Assembly (NCBI GenBank): GCA_016794525.1
Contig: JAEUJY010000091.1
Span: 1 to 37,739 of the forward strand
Source: Myxococcales bacterium
GTDB taxonomy: Bacteria > Myxococcota_A > Polyangia > Haliangiales > Haliangiaceae
Direction: 5' to 3'
DNA: 37,739 nt
Below, piece after piece: positions 1-14,595 of this stretch. The notes beneath the pieces are model-generated. The model made no database searches, was not told where the DNA came from, and saw only the letters and a list, made by a program, of their open reading frames with translations. The translations under genes and the position numbers were made by a program. The first letter of the stretch is position 1; the number at the start of each line of letters is the position of its first letter.

Positions 1-1791
1 GCCGTCGCCGTCGCCGCGGCGCACCGCGGTGGCCGCGACCTCGGCGGCCAGCGTCGGCTGTGCGGCCCGCAGCGCGTCGGCGACGCCGGGCCGCAGCGCG
101 CCGTCGTCGGCCAGCGCGCCCAGCCGATCGAGCGCGGCGCACGCCGCGGCCACCGCGTCGGCGCCGTGGCCGTGGGGCGCCGCCACCGCCGCGACGAACT
201 CGAGGTCGAGGCGCGCGCCGGTGACCGCGAGGATCAGCGCGACGGTCGTCAGCGTCGCGCCGCCAGCGGCGATCGTCGTCGCCAGCGCCGCCGCGGTGGC
301 CGCGACCTCGGCCGGATCGCGCGTCGTCGGATCGGCGCCGTCGGCCGCCAGCGCGGCGATCGTCGCCCGCGCCACCGTCGGCAGGCCGCGGCTGGTGCGG
401 TACAGCGCCTCGAGCCACGCCGCCGGCGGCGGCCGATCGCACCACGCGCCGACGATCGCCGCGAACTCGGCGCGATCGACCGCCCCGATCGCCACCCGCG
501 GCGCGGTCGTGATCGGCTCGGCGTCGGCCTCGATGACGACGAACACCGCGGCCGGGCCGACGGCGCCGTCGACGGCGGCGGCCAGCGCCGCGGCGCGCTC
601 GTCGCCGGTGGCGTCGATCACCACCACCGCGGCCGGCGATGCGACCGCGGCCCGCACCGCGCGCTCGGCCCGCGCGCGGGCCCGCTGCTCGTCGGCCCCG
701 GTCGCCCCGCCGTCGTCGAGGGCGGCGTCGTCGAGCGCCACCGCGCGCAGCGCCAGCTCGGGCAGCCCGGCCAGCGCCGCGGCGATCTGATCGCGGCGGA
801 CGCCGTGGGCCACCACCGCGCGCGCGCCGGCGCCAGGCGGGGCGTGCACGACCAGCGGCGGACCGGCCACGCCAGCGCGCGCCTCGCCGACCCGCCGCGC
901 GATCGCGGCCAGCGCCGGCTCGAGGCTGGGCCAGGCGTCGGCCCGGGCCAGCATCGGCCGCCCGCGGCTCGGCGCCGCGCGATCCGGCACCGCGTCGGGC
1001 AGCGCCGCCCGCGCGACGCGCGCGCGCTCGAACACCGCCAGCGCCGACGCCGGGCGCCGCGCCGGATCGAGCGCGAGCAGCTCGGCGATCAGGCCGGCCA
1101 GCCCCGGCGCCTCGGCGTCGGTCAGCGTCGGACGCGGCGCGCGCGCGATCGCCTCCCACAGCGCCGGCCCGCGGCCCGCGACCGGCGCCACGCCGCGCGC
1201 CGCGAACACCAGGCACGCGCCGAGCCCGTAGAGATCGCCGGCCGGGTGGACGCGCCCGGTCAGCGCCTCGGGCGGCAGGTAGGCCGGCGTCCCGCGCACC
1301 GCGCCGTCGAGGCCGGCGCTGCCCGCCAGCCCGAGGTCGAGCAGCACCCCGCGGCGCGCGGCGCCCTCGCCGACGATCATCACGTTGCCCGGGCTGACGT
1401 CGCAGTGCACGAGCCCCGCGGCGTGCAGCGCGACCAGCGCCGCGGCGACGTCGATCGCCACCGCCCACACGCCGACGGCGTCGAGGGGCGCGCTGGCGGC
1501 GAGCGGCCGGCCGACGATCTCCTCGGCGGTGTAATACGGTGTGCCGGCGGCGATCGGGCCGAGGTCGGCGGCGAGGGTGCCCAGGTCGTACGCGCGCGGG
1601 ACGCTGGGGTGATCGATCGACGCCAGCCGCGCGAACTCGCGCACCAGCGTGGCGCGGGCGCTTGTGGGCACCGCCTTGAGCGCCACCACCGCGTCGCGTT
1701 CGCGGTCGCGGACCCGCACCACACGCCCCTGGGCGCCCTCGCCGAGATCGGCCAGAAGCTCGTACCGCGTGGCCGACATCGCCACCTTCAT
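1..1791 (-). CDS. Ser/Thr protein kinase with C-terminal degenerate AAA-like region (3' end cut by window edge)
   Basis: The minus-strand frame opens at the left edge and gives 597 codons without a stop. The N-terminal ~270 residues form an STK-type kinase: glycine loop GEGAQGRV, VALK lysine, catalytic loop HCDVSPGN and DLG in place of DFG. Cys replaces the Arg of HRD and Ser the usual Lys, so it is a non-RD kinase, but the catalytic Asp and Asn are kept. After the kinase comes a region resembling an AAA/NACHT-type ATPase, with a P-loop-like APPGAGAR that lacks GK[ST] and a hydrophobic VVVIDATGDE segment. Kinase-AAA fusions are common in myxobacteria. The start is ATG 1791 or, perhaps better, ATG 1779 (MSATRYELL), because AAGGTGG and a TTGACA box lie just upstream. 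The substrate is unknown. Confidence 0.85.
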   Translation of the reverse strand, partial: MKVAMSATRYELLADLGEGAQGRVVRVRDRERDAVVALKAVPTSARATLVREFARLASIDHPSVPRAYDLGTLAADLGPIAAGTPYYTAEEIVGRPLAASAPLDAVGVWAVAIDVAAALVALHAAGLVHCDVSPGNVMIVGEGAARRGVLLDLGLAGSAGLDGAVRGTPAYLPPEALTGRVHPAGDLYGLGACLVFAARGVAPVAGRGPALWEAIARAPRPTLTDAEAPGLAGLIAELLALDPARRPASALAVFERARVARAALPDAVPDRAAPSRGRPMLARADAWPSLEPALAAIARRVGEARAGVAGPPLVVHAPPGAGARAVVAHGVRRDQIAAALAGLPELALRAVALDDAALDDGGATGADEQRARARAERAVRAAVASPAAVVVIDATGDERAAALAAAVDGAVGPAAVFVVIEADAEPITTAPRVAIGAVDRAEFAAIVGAWCDRPPPAAWLEALYRTSRGLPTVARATIAALAADGADPTTRDPAEVAATAAALATTIAAGGATLTTVALILAVTGARLDLEFVAAVAAPHGHGADAVAAACAALDRLGALADDGALRPGVADALRAAQPTLAAEVAATAVRRGDGDG

Positions 1792-1818
1792 TGGCACTCG
1801 CAGGCAGCGAGTTGTCAA
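1790..1818 (-). promoter_or_regulatory. Candidate promoter of the left-edge kinase
   Basis: A consensus TTGACA lies at 1818-1813 on the minus strand. With a 17-base spacer the -10 position reads GCCAAT, which is weak. Transcription would begin around 1783, giving a nearly leaderless message if ATG 1779 is the start. The gene at 1892 is divergent. Confidence 0.4.
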
Positions 1819-1891
1819 CCAGGTATGCGCATGACAACCACGGAGGCTCGCCAGCGCGCGATTTCGGGCCTGCAGATCTGCGTGATATGGT

Positions 1892-3316
1892 GTGGAGGTG
1901 GGAGAGAAGGATCCGACGCGACGCGCCAGCGACGACACGCGCGGTCGGATCGATCAGCTCGCGGGCGGCTGGGATCTCGGCGATCGGCCCCCGGCCGAGC
2001 CCGATCCTGCCCCGGCCGAGCCGGCGCCCCCCGCGCCGGCGCCGGTGCGAAGCAAGGGCCCGACCCAGCCGCCCCCGGTGCCACCGCGCCGCGATCGCCC
2101 CTCGGCGCCACCACCGCCGCCGCCCGCCGCCGCCGCGCCCGCGCCGCCGCCCGCGCCGCCGCCGCCGATCATCATCGGCGGCGACGACGACGCCACCGAC
2201 GCCGACCGGGACGCCACGCGGGTCGATCCGCGCAGCGACGCCACGGTCATGGCCGCCGCCGAGCGCGCGACCCTGGCCGCCGGCGCGACGCTACCGGTGC
2301 GCGCCGCGTTCCGCCGCCGCCGCGGCCTCGGCGGCGACGTCGTCTACGTCGCGACCGTGCTGTTCCGCGGCGCCGCCACCCGGCGCGAGCTGCGGCGCAT
2401 CGAGGCCGCCGTCGACGAGCGCGCCCAGGCCCGGGCCGCCGCGCTGATCGCGCTCGGCGCCGACGGCATCGGCGACCCCGCGCTCGACGGCGCCGCGATC
2501 GACGCCGCCCGCGATCAGCTGGCCGCCCTCGAGGAGGAGCGCGCCGCGCGGGCCGGCGAGGTCGCGGCCGCCGACGCCGACGCCGCCACCATCGAGCGCA
2601 ACCGCAAGGGCGAGCTCGACAAGCAGGCCGAGGCGCAGAAGGCCGCCGAGGCCGAGTTGGCCGCGATCGCCGGGCGCCTGGCGCCGCTGGTCAAGGAGGC
2701 CGAGGCGGTGCGCAAGAAGGGCGACGAGCTGCGCGCGACGCTGGCCCGCCAGGACGATCTGCTGCGGGCCCAGGACGCCAAGGCGGTCGCGATGCGCGGC
2801 AAGGCCGAGCGCGCCGCCGTCGACGCCGAGATCGCCACGCTGCGCGCCGACCGCGTCGCGATCGCCAAGGACGAGCCGGCGCTCGCCGCCCAGCTCGCCG
2901 AGCTGGCGCCGCGCATCGCCGCGCTGGAGGCCGAGCGCGCCGCGGCCCAGGGCCGCCAGGCCGACGCCCGCGCCGCCGCCGCCGCCGCCGGCGAGCGCGC
3001 CGTCGACGAGCAGGCCGCCGTGACCGCGCGCAAGAAGGTCATCGAGCGGGGCGTCGCCGAGCTCGAGAAGCGCCGCGACCGCGCGCTGCGCCAGGTCGGC
3101 GAGGCGCTGGCGATCGCGCGGCCCCCCAGCCAGGCCGCCGCGCTGGCCCGCCTCGACGAGGTCGAGCTCGCCGCCGCCGGCGAGGAGCGCCGGGCCATGG
3201 AGCTGCGCGAGATGCTGGCCACCGTCGACAAGCCGGCGCTGGCCCGGGGCCTGGCGGTGATGCTGCTCCTGGCCGCCGTCGTCGGCGCCGCGCTGTGGTT
3301 CGCGCTCTTGCGCTGA
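1892..3316 (+). CDS. Coiled-coil protein with proline-rich N-terminus and C-terminal membrane anchor
   Basis: This 474-residue protein begins with a charged segment and a long Pro/Ala-rich disordered stretch (about residues 35-95). Next is IIIGGDDD and a short globular part, and then roughly 250 residues of Ala/Glu/Arg-rich heptad-like sequence predicted to be coiled coil. It ends in one hydrophobic segment (GLAVMLLLAAVVGAALWF), so it is probably a tail-anchored membrane protein. No enzyme motif is visible and I do not recognise the family. The listed start is GTG 1892; GTG 1898 is an alternative, placed 6 bases after a TATGGT -10-like box (1886-1891). The gene is divergent from the kinase at 1-1791 and may work with it, but that is only an inference from position. 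Confidence 0.8.
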   Translation: MEVGEKDPTRRASDDTRGRIDQLAGGWDLGDRPPAEPDPAPAEPAPPAPAPVRSKGPTQPPPVPPRRDRPSAPPPPPPAAAAPAPPPAPPPPIIIGGDDDATDADRDATRVDPRSDATVMAAAERATLAAGATLPVRAAFRRRRGLGGDVVYVATVLFRGAATRRELRRIEAAVDERAQARAAALIALGADGIGDPALDGAAIDAARDQLAALEEERAARAGEVAAADADAATIERNRKGELDKQAEAQKAAEAELAAIAGRLAPLVKEAEAVRKKGDELRATLARQDDLLRAQDAKAVAMRGKAERAAVDAEIATLRADRVAIAKDEPALAAQLAELAPRIAALEAERAAAQGRQADARAAAAAAGERAVDEQAAVTARKKVIERGVAELEKRRDRALRQVGEALAIARPPSQAAALARLDEVELAAAGEERRAMELREMLATVDKPALARGLAVMLLLAAVVGAALWFALLR

Positions 3317-3331
3317 GCCGGGCGCCGCGGG

Positions 3332-3580
3332 CTACCCGAGCATCGCGACCAGCCGGTCGAGCGCGACCAGCGTCACCGCGTAGCGCGCCACCGCCAGCAG
3401 CGTCCCGATCAGCGCCAGCGCCGCCGCCAGCGCGTGGGTCAGCCGGGCCGCGCCGGTGCGGCGGGCGCCGCGCAGCCCGAGGCCGAGCCCGGCGATACCC
3501 AGGCCCATGGCCACGAACATGCCCGGCGCGGGCAGGGCGACCGCCGCGAGGCAGCCGAGCGCCAGGAGCAAGGGCAGCAC
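3332..3580 (-). CDS. Small integral membrane protein
   Basis: The 82-residue product is almost entirely hydrophobic: a first membrane segment or hairpin at about residues 3-36, a short basic loop (RGARRTGAARL), and a second hydrophobic stretch at about 47-80. The GTG start at 3580 follows GAGG by 9 bases. It converges on the coiled-coil gene (15-base gap) and diverges from era. No family is recognised. The ORF is short in a genome where chance ORFs are common, but its hydrophobic pattern and base choice at third positions support a real gene. Confidence 0.55.
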   Translation of the reverse strand: MLPLLLALGCLAAVALPAPGMFVAMGLGIAGLGLGLRGARRTGAARLTHALAAALALIGTLLAVARYAVTLVALDRLVAMLG

Positions 3581-3627
3581 GGGCCTAGCCTCGGTGAGGC
3601 TCGCAGCGCAGTCCAGTTTTCGGCGAC

Positions 3628-3656
3628 TTGTGCCGGCGAGGCGCCCGCGCTATACG
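3628..3656 (+). promoter_or_regulatory. Candidate era-der promoter
   Basis: TTGTGC at 3628-3633, a 17-base spacer and TATACG at 3651-3656 match a sigma70-type arrangement in a locally less GC-rich stretch. The ATG of era begins only 9 bases after the -10 box, so the transcript would be leaderless or nearly so, which agrees with the lack of a Shine-Dalgarno sequence before era. Confidence 0.5.
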
Positions 3657-3665
3657 CGGCCTCCC

Positions 3666-6091
<2,426 letters not shown>

Positions 6092-6096
6092 CCGCG

Positions 6097-6116
6097 GCGG
6101 CCCGCTCCCGGGCCGC
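6097..6116. terminator. Hairpin between convergent der and lipoprotein genes
   Basis: GCGGCCCG, loop CTCC, CGGGCCGC forms a perfect 8-bp stem in the 27-base gap between the two converging stop codons. There is no T-tract on either side, so it is a candidate bidirectional terminator by position and stem strength only. Confidence 0.5.
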
Positions 6117-6118
6117 GC

Positions 6119-7231
6119 TCACCGCGGCGTGAACGCGACCGCGGCGACCCGGGCCCGGGCGTCGGGCAGCGCGCCGACGGTGGTCCAGGCGTCGCCGTCG
6201 ACCGAGGCCAGCACCTCGGTGCCGCCGCCGACGATCAGCAGCCGCGCGCCGTCGTCGACCATGCCCGGCGCCTCGCGCGGCGCGCCCGGCAGCGGCGCGA
6301 CCGGCGCCCACGTCGCCAGGTCGCTCGAGCGCTCCATCGCGACGCCGAAGCCGCCGCCGCGCAGCACGTAGGGCCCGCGCCAACCTGCGGACGCGAAGTC
6401 CTGGCCGATCGTCAGCGCGCCGCGCGTGGTCCAGGTCGCGCCGTCGGGCGAGGTCAGCACGTCGGTCAGGTAGCCGGCCGCGTCGTGGCCGCCGAGCGCG
6501 ACCAGCGCGCCGTCGGCGCTCAGCAGGTCGAGCTCGTGGCGCGCGGTCGGCAGCTGGCCGACCTGCGTCCACGCGACGGCGTCGGTCGAGCGGTAGACCT
6601 GATCGTAGCTGCCGGCCTCGTAGCCGCCGGCGATCCACAGCGCGCGCGCGTGGACGGTCGCGCCGAGGCTGCCGGCGCGGTTCGGCAAGGCGCCGACGGC
6701 GGTCCACGCGACGCCGTCGGTCGACGCCCAGACGTTGTCCTGCGACGCGCCGCCGGCGTCGATGCCGCCGAGGTAGTAGATCCGATCGTTCCACACCAGC
6801 GCGGCGCCGCTGTCGCGCGGCGCCGGCAGGTGGCCGACCAGCGCCCACGTGACGCCGTCGTCGGAGGCCAGCACCTCGTCGAGCGCGGCGCCGCCGCGCT
6901 GCCCGCCGATCAGGAACAGCCGCGCGCCGCGGTGGGTGATCGTCGCGCTGGCCAGCGCGCCGGCGGCGTCGGCGACGGTCACGACGGTCTGGCCGACCCG
7001 GGCCGGCGCGACGAAGCCGCCGTCGACGTCGACCTCGCCGGCGCCCGCGGTCACCGCGAAGCCGTAGGGCGGGGTGCCGCCGCGCGCGGTCAGCTGCAGC
7101 GGCGACGACAGGTTGATCGTCGCACTCGGCGGATCGATCGCGAGGCCGTCGCCGCCGTCGACGACCGGGTCGTAGCCGATCCGGCCGCAGCCAGCGCCCA
7201 GCAGCGCCGCGAAGAGCAGGAGCCGGCCCAT
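6119..7231 (-). CDS. Lipoprotein with Ig-like domain and kelch-like beta-propeller repeats
   Basis: The 370-residue product starts with a lipoprotein signal (MGRLLLFAALLGAGC, lipobox LGAGC). About residues 30-100 look like a bacterial Ig-like domain (PPYGFAV, VTVADAAG). The rest consists of about five to six repeats of the form S.DG..W..VG.LP..R followed by glycine-rich strands (IYYLGGID, LWIAGGYE, LVALGGHD, LLIVGGG), typical of kelch-type propellers. It is probably an outer-membrane or surface protein; the binding partner is unknown. ATG 7231 is chosen because the signal peptide starts there; TATCCT lies 6 bases upstream (7243-7238), which suggests a leaderless transcript. Confidence 0.85.
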   Translation of the reverse strand: MGRLLLFAALLGAGCGRIGYDPVVDGGDGLAIDPPSATINLSSPLQLTARGGTPPYGFAVTAGAGEVDVDGGFVAPARVGQTVVTVADAAGALASATITHRGARLFLIGGQRGGAALDEVLASDDGVTWALVGHLPAPRDSGAALVWNDRIYYLGGIDAGGASQDNVWASTDGVAWTAVGALPNRAGSLGATVHARALWIAGGYEAGSYDQVYRSTDAVAWTQVGQLPTARHELDLLSADGALVALGGHDAAGYLTDVLTSPDGATWTTRGALTIGQDFASAGWRGPYVLRGGGFGVAMERSSDLATWAPVAPLPGAPREAPGMVDDGARLLIVGGGTEVLASVDGDAWTTVGALPDARARVAAVAFTPR

Positions 7232-7310
7232 GGCCCCAGGATACGGGCCTGGCAACGGGGAAGTCGATCGGTCCCGGGGCCGATGCAGCCCCGCTCGTGA
7301 CGTCGCCGGC

Positions 7311-7421
7311 TTCGGACGAGCACCGGTCCGCGCGCCGGGCGTCTCGCGTCCTGGTGGGAGGCTCGGCGGGGACCCGGCCCCGCCGAGGAGGTGCGGCGAC
7401 GCACCTCCTGGAACTCAGCGC
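7311..7421. repeat. Structured intergenic repeat, copy 1
   Basis: This 111-bp unit has about 50 unpaired bases beginning TTCGGACGAGCACCG, then two adjacent perfect 10-bp hairpins. The first is CTCGGCGGGG with a 6-base loop (7362-7387); the second is AGGAGGTGCG with a GCGA loop (7386-7409). It is followed by a diverged second copy with the same layout. It lies between two minus-strand genes and I see no ORF in it. Confidence 0.75.
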
Positions 7422-7431
7422 TTGTCAGTGT

Positions 7432-7545
7432 TTCGGCCGAGCACCGACCCATGCGCCAGGCGTTTCGCGTCTTGGGAGGGGGCCCCGTCGGGGCATGACC
7501 CGACGGGGGAGGGCGTGGCGACACGCCCTCCAGGAATCAGAGCGC
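7432..7545. repeat. Structured intergenic repeat, copy 2
   Basis: This second copy begins TTCGGCCGAGCACCG and keeps both hairpins with altered stems: CCCCGTCGGG with a 6-base loop (7483-7508) and GGAGGGCGTG with the same GCGA loop (7508-7531). Its last bases overlap the stop codon of the upstream lipoprotein gene (7537). The stems differ from copy 1 by paired changes, so the structure rather than the sequence is conserved. Confidence 0.75.
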
Positions 7546-9309
7546 GGGCCGCGGCAGCACGACCGCGGCGGTGCCGACCTCGTCGGCCTCGCCGCGCCCG
7601 CGGACGACCGCGACGCCGGTCGAGCCCAGCGCCGAGACGCAGCTGGTGGTGTCGTCCAGCTGCTCGTAGATCGTCAGCGCGGCGTGGGCCACCGGGCCGT
7701 GATCGACCGACAGGATCAGGCCGCGCACGTGGGCGGCGTCGGGCAGGTCGAGGTCGCCGCCGACCTCGGGATCGCGGTCGGTGAAGGTCCACTCGGGGCG
7801 CGGATCGCCGCTCGACGGCCGGACCGTCACGTCGTAGGTCAGGTCGACGCCGGCGAGGTCGCCGTCGACGTACATCGTGAACTCGCCCTTGCCGTTGGTG
7901 CTGACCTGGATCGGCGCCTGCGACAGCGCGATCCGCGACGCCTCCGACGACAGCACGCACAGCGTCGCCTGGGCCACCGCCGCGGTGACGGTGGCGCCGG
8001 CGACGTTGCGGCCCTCGTGGTCGCGGACCCGCCCGACCAGCGCGACCCGGCGCGGCAGCGCCAGCGCCAGCGGGCCGACCTCGGGCACCAGCTCGGCGCC
8101 GTAGCGGGCGGCCAGGTCGCTGCCGGGCGCCGGCAGCACGTCGACCCGGTAGTGCAGCGGCAGGCTGTCGAGGATCGCGAACAGCGGCAAGACCGCGCGG
8201 CCGGCGATCGTGCGCGCCCGGGCCTCGACCGTCAGCTCGCCGCCGCTGGCGAGCGGCTCGTCGAGGCGGACCACCACGGTCGCGCCGTCGACCGCGATCG
8301 CGGCGCCGGCGCCGTCGACGCCGCGGACGTCGATCGCCGCCAGCTTGGGCTGGCCGAGGAGCGGGATCGCGATGTCGCGCATCGTCGTGCCCAGCACCTG
8401 ATCGCGCAGCCGCACCGACGGCCGGTGGTCGGCGTCGGCCTCGGGCGGCGGCTGCACCAGCACGTCGGCGACCGTCGTGCTGGGCGGCACCAGCAGGTCG
8501 AACTCGCCGAGGTCGTCGGTCACGGCCAGCGTCGAGATCATCGACCGCGAGCCCAGCACCGGGTTGGTCACGACCTCGGCGGTGACCCGCCAGCCGGCGA
8601 CCGGCCCGTCGGCGATCGGCCGGACGATGCGGCCGCGCACCCAGCGCTGCGCGGCCGGCTCGAAGCCGAAGTCGTGGACGATCGCGCCGCTGTCGGCGTC
8701 GATCTGGTCGGCGGTCAGCGTGACCTCGACCGCCACCGGCGGCAGCAGCGTCGCCGGCACCAGCGCGTCGGGCGCCGCCACCACCGCCGGCGTGAACGCC
8801 GCGGTGAACGTCCGCGGCGCGCCGGCGACGGGCCGCGCCAGCGCCACCTCGTAGCTGCCGTCGTCGCCGACCTCGGCGGTCTCGCTCAGCCGCGGCCCGC
8901 CGGGGAACGCCGGGTCGCGGTACCAGCGCAGCTGGCCGGCCAGGCCGAGGCGGTCGGTGCACACCGCCACCGGCGGGCACGGGATCGTCACCCGGCCGCG
9001 CACCAGCACCGCCTCGTCGAGGGTCAGCGCGTGATCGGTGCCGTTGCCGAGCGTGCCGTCGGCGTCCATCGACAGCGACGGGATCGCGGTCTTGACCAGC
9101 GTGCCGCGCAGCTCGGTCGGCGGCGCGATCACCGCGGCGTAGGTGCCGACCGGCGGATCGCCCCAGCACACGCCGACGTCGCACACCTCGCCGGCGGCGA
9201 CGTTGCAATCGGCGGGCTGATCGCACTCGACGATCGGCGCCTCGTCGTCGACGCCCGGCAGGCAGGCGGCGAGCGAGGTCAACGCGAGCGCGAGCGCGCG
9301 GCGGCTCAC
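7537..9309 (-). CDS. Lipoprotein with carboxypeptidase-regulatory-like domains
   Basis: The 590-residue product begins MSRRALALALTSLAAC, a lipoprotein signal with lipobox SLAAC, then a Cys-rich segment (ECDQPADCN, GEVCDVGVCWG). The remainder is a series of beta-sandwich modules. One contains VGRVRDHEGRNVAGATV, the signature of carboxypeptidase-regulatory-like (CarboxypepD_reg) domains, and similar strands recur before it. It is likely a cell-surface structural or binding protein. GTG 9309 overlaps the upstream gene's stop (GTGA) and follows GAGG by 8 bases, so the two lipoproteins form one coupled operon. No enzymatic motif is seen. Confidence 0.8.
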   Translation of the reverse strand: MSRRALALALTSLAACLPGVDDEAPIVECDQPADCNVAAGEVCDVGVCWGDPPVGTYAAVIAPPTELRGTLVKTAIPSLSMDADGTLGNGTDHALTLDEAVLVRGRVTIPCPPVAVCTDRLGLAGQLRWYRDPAFPGGPRLSETAEVGDDGSYEVALARPVAGAPRTFTAAFTPAVVAAPDALVPATLLPPVAVEVTLTADQIDADSGAIVHDFGFEPAAQRWVRGRIVRPIADGPVAGWRVTAEVVTNPVLGSRSMISTLAVTDDLGEFDLLVPPSTTVADVLVQPPPEADADHRPSVRLRDQVLGTTMRDIAIPLLGQPKLAAIDVRGVDGAGAAIAVDGATVVVRLDEPLASGGELTVEARARTIAGRAVLPLFAILDSLPLHYRVDVLPAPGSDLAARYGAELVPEVGPLALALPRRVALVGRVRDHEGRNVAGATVTAAVAQATLCVLSSEASRIALSQAPIQVSTNGKGEFTMYVDGDLAGVDLTYDVTVRPSSGDPRPEWTFTDRDPEVGGDLDLPDAAHVRGLILSVDHGPVAHAALTIYEQLDDTTSCVSALGSTGVAVVRGRGEADEVGTAAVVLPRPAL

Positions 9310-9848
9310 GACGGCGACCTCACGCAGGTGATGTTCCACCAGTACGAGACGATCTCGCCGGGCGGGGTGACGTCGCGGTACAGGCGCGTCGTCGTGCTGG
9401 TCGGCAGCCGGTCCATCAGGTCCAGCTCGAAGACGTGGGTAGGGCCGTCGGCGATGTCGTCGGTGCACACGCCGATCAGCGAGCAGGTCGTCGTGCGCTC
9501 GGTGTCGCCGGACGGGCTGGGCCCGACCTGGCAGTCGGCGCGCACCTGGGTCGGCCCGGCCAGGCCGTAGTCGAGGTACATCCGGTAGTACAGCGTGTCG
9601 CCGGGATCGGTGTCCTCGGCGGTGATGCGCAGCTCGCCGGTGCCGACCGCGAACACGTGGGGCCCCGGCCGCACCAGCTCCTCGCCGGTGCCGTCCTTGA
9701 CCGAGCGGAACGCCGGCGGGTGGTTGACCGCCGCGTCGGCGCCGTCGGTCTGCAGCGGTGGGGGGATCACGCACCCCGTCACCACGAGCGGCGACAGGAG
9801 GGCGGCGGCGGAGGTCACGGCCACAACCCCATGCACGCAGCGCGCCAT
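9306..9848 (-). CDS. Lipoprotein of unknown function
   Basis: The 180-residue product starts MARCVHGVVAVTSAAA and has the lipobox LVVTGC, so the mature protein is lipid-anchored. The mature part contains a PPAFRSV-type start, a segment ITAEDTDPGDTLYYRMYLD resembling a single Ig/cadherin-like domain, and several Cys residues (ADCQVGPS, TCSLIGVCTD, NITCVR). ATG 9848 is preferred over the more upstream start at 9950 because the signal peptide begins there. It is first in a two-gene operon with the larger lipoprotein at 7537-9309. No known family is recognised. Confidence 0.75.
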   Translation of the reverse strand: MARCVHGVVAVTSAAALLSPLVVTGCVIPPPLQTDGADAAVNHPPAFRSVKDGTGEELVRPGPHVFAVGTGELRITAEDTDPGDTLYYRMYLDYGLAGPTQVRADCQVGPSPSGDTERTTTCSLIGVCTDDIADGPTHVFELDLMDRLPTSTTTRLYRDVTPPGEIVSYWWNITCVRSPS

Positions 9849-9946
9849 GATGGCTTTCGCCAGGGATTGCGAGTAGTTGTCGCGGTGGGACGGGCGCGCA
9901 GCGGACCCCAGGTACGGCATCGATGTCAGGGTGCGCGCGCGCCGGG

Positions 9947-11758
<1,812 letters not shown>

Positions 11759-11777
11759 GGGTCCTCGGAGCGATGGC

Positions 11778-12643
11778 TCAGAACTGGAAGCGCAGGGCGG
11801 CGCCGGCGCCGTCGCCGGTGATCACCGGCGCCAGCTCGAGGCGGGCCGCCGGCTTGGGCGGTGGGTCGGGCTTGCGGCGCAGCTCGGGGGGCAAGAGCGA
11901 CTCGTCGGCCTTGCGCTGCACCGACGGCTGGTAGTGGCGGAGCGAGTCGACGATGCCCCACGCCATCAGGCCCAGGCAGGCGACGCCGGCGCCGATCTCG
12001 ATCGCCTCGAGGCGGCGCACGAACTGGTTGTCCTCGTCGGGGACGACGCCGTTGATGCCGTAGGTGCCGGCCAGGTACAGCCAGATGCCGGCCGACACCG
12101 CGCCGGTCACGCCCTGGCTGGCCGCGAACGCGATGGCCTTGCCCGGCTGGCCGTTCTGGAACTGGCCGGCGCCGAACGGCACGAAGTTGATGTAGTAGGG
12201 GCGGGTCTCGATCACCACCATCGACGCCAAGAGCTGCTTGTAGCGCTCGTTCTCCTCGGCGATTCGCCGGCGCTCGGCGTCGAGCCGGTTGCGCTCGCGG
12301 ACCGCCGCCTTCTGCTCCTCGAAGTAACGCACCGCCTCGGCCGAGAACAGCACGGTGTCGAGCGTCAGATCGGCCTCGAGGTACAGCGCCTCCTCGAACT
12401 CGCGGCTGGCGGTGGCGCGGTCGCCGGTCTCGAACGCGCACACCCCCAGCAGGACGTGGGCCTCGAGCAGGTCCTCGGCGCGGGCCAGCCGCGGCGACGG
12501 GTAGAGCAGGTAGCTGAGCAGCGGGATCGCCGCGGCGAACTCGCCCTGGCGGAACCCGGCGCGGGCCCGGGCCAGATCCTCGGCCGGGGTCGCGGCGTCG
12601 GCGCGCGCCACCAGCGCGGCCACCGCGCACGCGGCCACCAGCG

Positions 12644-12656
<13 letters not shown>
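11778..12656 (-). CDS. Exported TPR-like protein with C-terminal membrane segments
   Basis: The 292-residue product has a signal peptide (MRAVALVAACAVAALVARADAA) and an N-terminal alpha-helical part with two TPR-like repeats (ARAGFRQGEFAAAIPLL, AHVLLGVCAFETGDRATA). A charged helix with NRLDAERRRIAEEN follows, and then two hydrophobic segments around GAGQFQNGQPGKAIAFA, reminiscent of DUF5683-type membrane proteins. It ends in a Pro/Lys/Arg tail. It probably sits in the cell envelope. The GTG start at 12656 lies inside the 3' end of the kinase gene (13-base overlap), so the two are coupled; the sigma54 activator follows. The function is unknown; sensing or scaffolding for the kinase is an inference. 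Confidence 0.75.
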
Positions 12657-14416
<1,760 letters not shown>

Positions 14417-14428
14417 GGGCGGGGCACC

Positions 14429-14444
14429 GTGACAACCATGTCAC
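14429..14444. promoter_or_regulatory. Inverted repeat GTGAC-N6-GTCAC
   Basis: A 5-bp inverted repeat with a 6-base spacer lies just upstream of the kinase start in the 179-base divergent region. It could be an operator; chance occurrence is possible. I see no clear sigma70 box for the kinase here, and no gene between 14417 and 14595. Confidence 0.3.
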
Positions 14445-14595
14445 GGCGAGGCTGGTTCGAGCTAGGACTGGCTGCAGGCCGCAGCGGTTGCCTAACCCGC
14501 GGCCATCGTAGGCGGAGCCTCCGGGCCACCGCAAGGCAGCGTGACATCGGCGTCGCGCCCGGGTGGCGGCGCCGGGTTCCGCGCTACGATGCGCC

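Noticed and set aside
166-3588. Plus-strand open frame of 1140 codons, Arg/Gly-rich
   Set aside because: It overlaps two real genes on other frames and has no domain; long shadow ORFs are expected at this GC content.
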